A DNA stretch of 64,000 nucleotides from Lachnospiraceae bacterium AB2028 (GTDB lineage: Bacteria; Bacillota; Clostridia; Lachnospirales; Lachnospiraceae), in the NCBI GenBank assembly GCA_000621425.1, contig JHYJ01000006.1, positions 186,001-250,000 on the forward strand, in the 5' to 3' direction. Positions 63,680-64,000 of this stretch are shown here, one piece after another. Positions within the stretch are counted from its first letter, which is position 1. Every line of letters starts with the position of its first letter. The position numbers and the translations under genes were made by a program. The notes beneath the pieces were generated by a model, which worked only from the letters and a program-made list of their open reading frames with translations, did not search any database and was not told the DNA's origin.

Positions 63680-64000
63680 ATGATGACGAATATGCTTATA
63701 AAAATTTTCAAGAAGTGCATGGTTTCTTTAATTCCTGCTGTAACGCTGATGACGGTACTGTCAGGCTGTACGGATGCCAGCGGATCTGATTCGGGTGTTA
63801 CTGAAAGCTCTGCCTACGGCAAGACTGGTATGGCACTGCCCGTACATCGATGTATACTCTTCTGCTGACGGACAGGTAAACGGAAAGGGCTACAGGGAGT
63901 TTACCCTTGTGCGTCTAGACGGCGAGTTCTGGGAGTCAGATCCCGGCTGTACCAACGAGCTTACCGTAAATAAGGGCGATGACTTTGAAGGCTGGGATTC
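63680..64000 (+). pseudogene. Frameshifted lipoprotein, 3' end outside the window
   Basis: The first frame (63680-63868) encodes a lipoprotein signal with lipobox LSGC (about Cys31) and a short Ser/Gly linker, then stops. Coding continues in the +1 frame from about 63842 to the window edge (YIDVYSSADGQVNG, FTLVRLDGEFWESD, ELTVNKGDDFEGWD). Removing one C from the CCC at 63839-63841 joins the two as ALPYIDVY. The second part looks like a beta-rich extracellular domain of unknown family. No clear ribosome site precedes ATG 63680. TATAAT at 63630-63635 is a likely -10. Either a real lesion or a sequencing error. Confidence 0.65.

Overview
The window looks like chromosomal DNA of a Gram-positive anaerobe of the class Clostridia, most likely a Lachnospiraceae relative. 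The reasons are strong AGGAGG-type ribosome binding sites, a CIRCE heat-shock operator, many lipobox lipoproteins, CotH-family proteins, InlB/Listeria-Bacteroides-repeat surface proteins and abundant GGDEF/EAL and hybrid-kinase signalling. The taxonomic call is inference. I saw no rRNA, tRNA, CRISPR array, prophage or insertion sequence.

Layout. 1-6107: a tandem family of secreted repeat proteins (the tail of one copy, a truncated copy, a frameshifted copy and an intact copy). 6127-10095: a CHASE2-adenylate cyclase, then a small lipoprotein with five YGPP motifs overlapping a radical SAM/SPASM gene (a candidate peptide-modification system), then an ArsC/Spx-like protein. 10459-11059: a HicAB toxin-antitoxin pair. 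11484-13352: a CASTOR/POLLUX-type channel. 13374-17440 (minus strand): a PAS-GGDEF protein and an SGNH/MBOAT polymer O-acylation pair. 17587-24484: housekeeping genes, namely CIRCE-controlled htpG, a lipid kinase, a beta-CASP metallo-hydrolase, a small membrane protein and guaB. 24590-33004: a tight cluster CotH, GT-C glycosyltransferase, YidC-phosphatase fusion, CotH, probably building or modifying a cell-surface polymer. 33071-44669: five signalling genes, including a GGDEF/EAL protein and a hybrid kinase carrying a DegV lipid-binding domain and an HPt domain. 44792-52373: an adaptor, an ATPase and two FtsX-type permeases, interrupted by an array of structured 46-bp repeats. 52562-63529: a group of large unfamiliar proteins (two GNAT-like, one papain/C39-like protease, one PI3K/HipA-like kinase) plus a 22-residue peptide, partly sharing a promoter motif. 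63680-end: a frameshifted lipoprotein running off the window.

The candidates for undescribed biology are (1) the YGPP-repeat lipoprotein with its translationally coupled radical SAM/SPASM enzyme, (2) the 46-bp hairpin array with compensatory changes inside an ABC-transporter operon, (3) the protease/acetyltransferase/kinase-like gene group with an 11-bp-period direct repeat in front of its promoters, and (4) the YidC-phosphatase and kinase-DegV-HPt fusions. Apparent frameshifts at 1452-1456 and 63839-63841 lie in short homopolymers and may be assembly errors.
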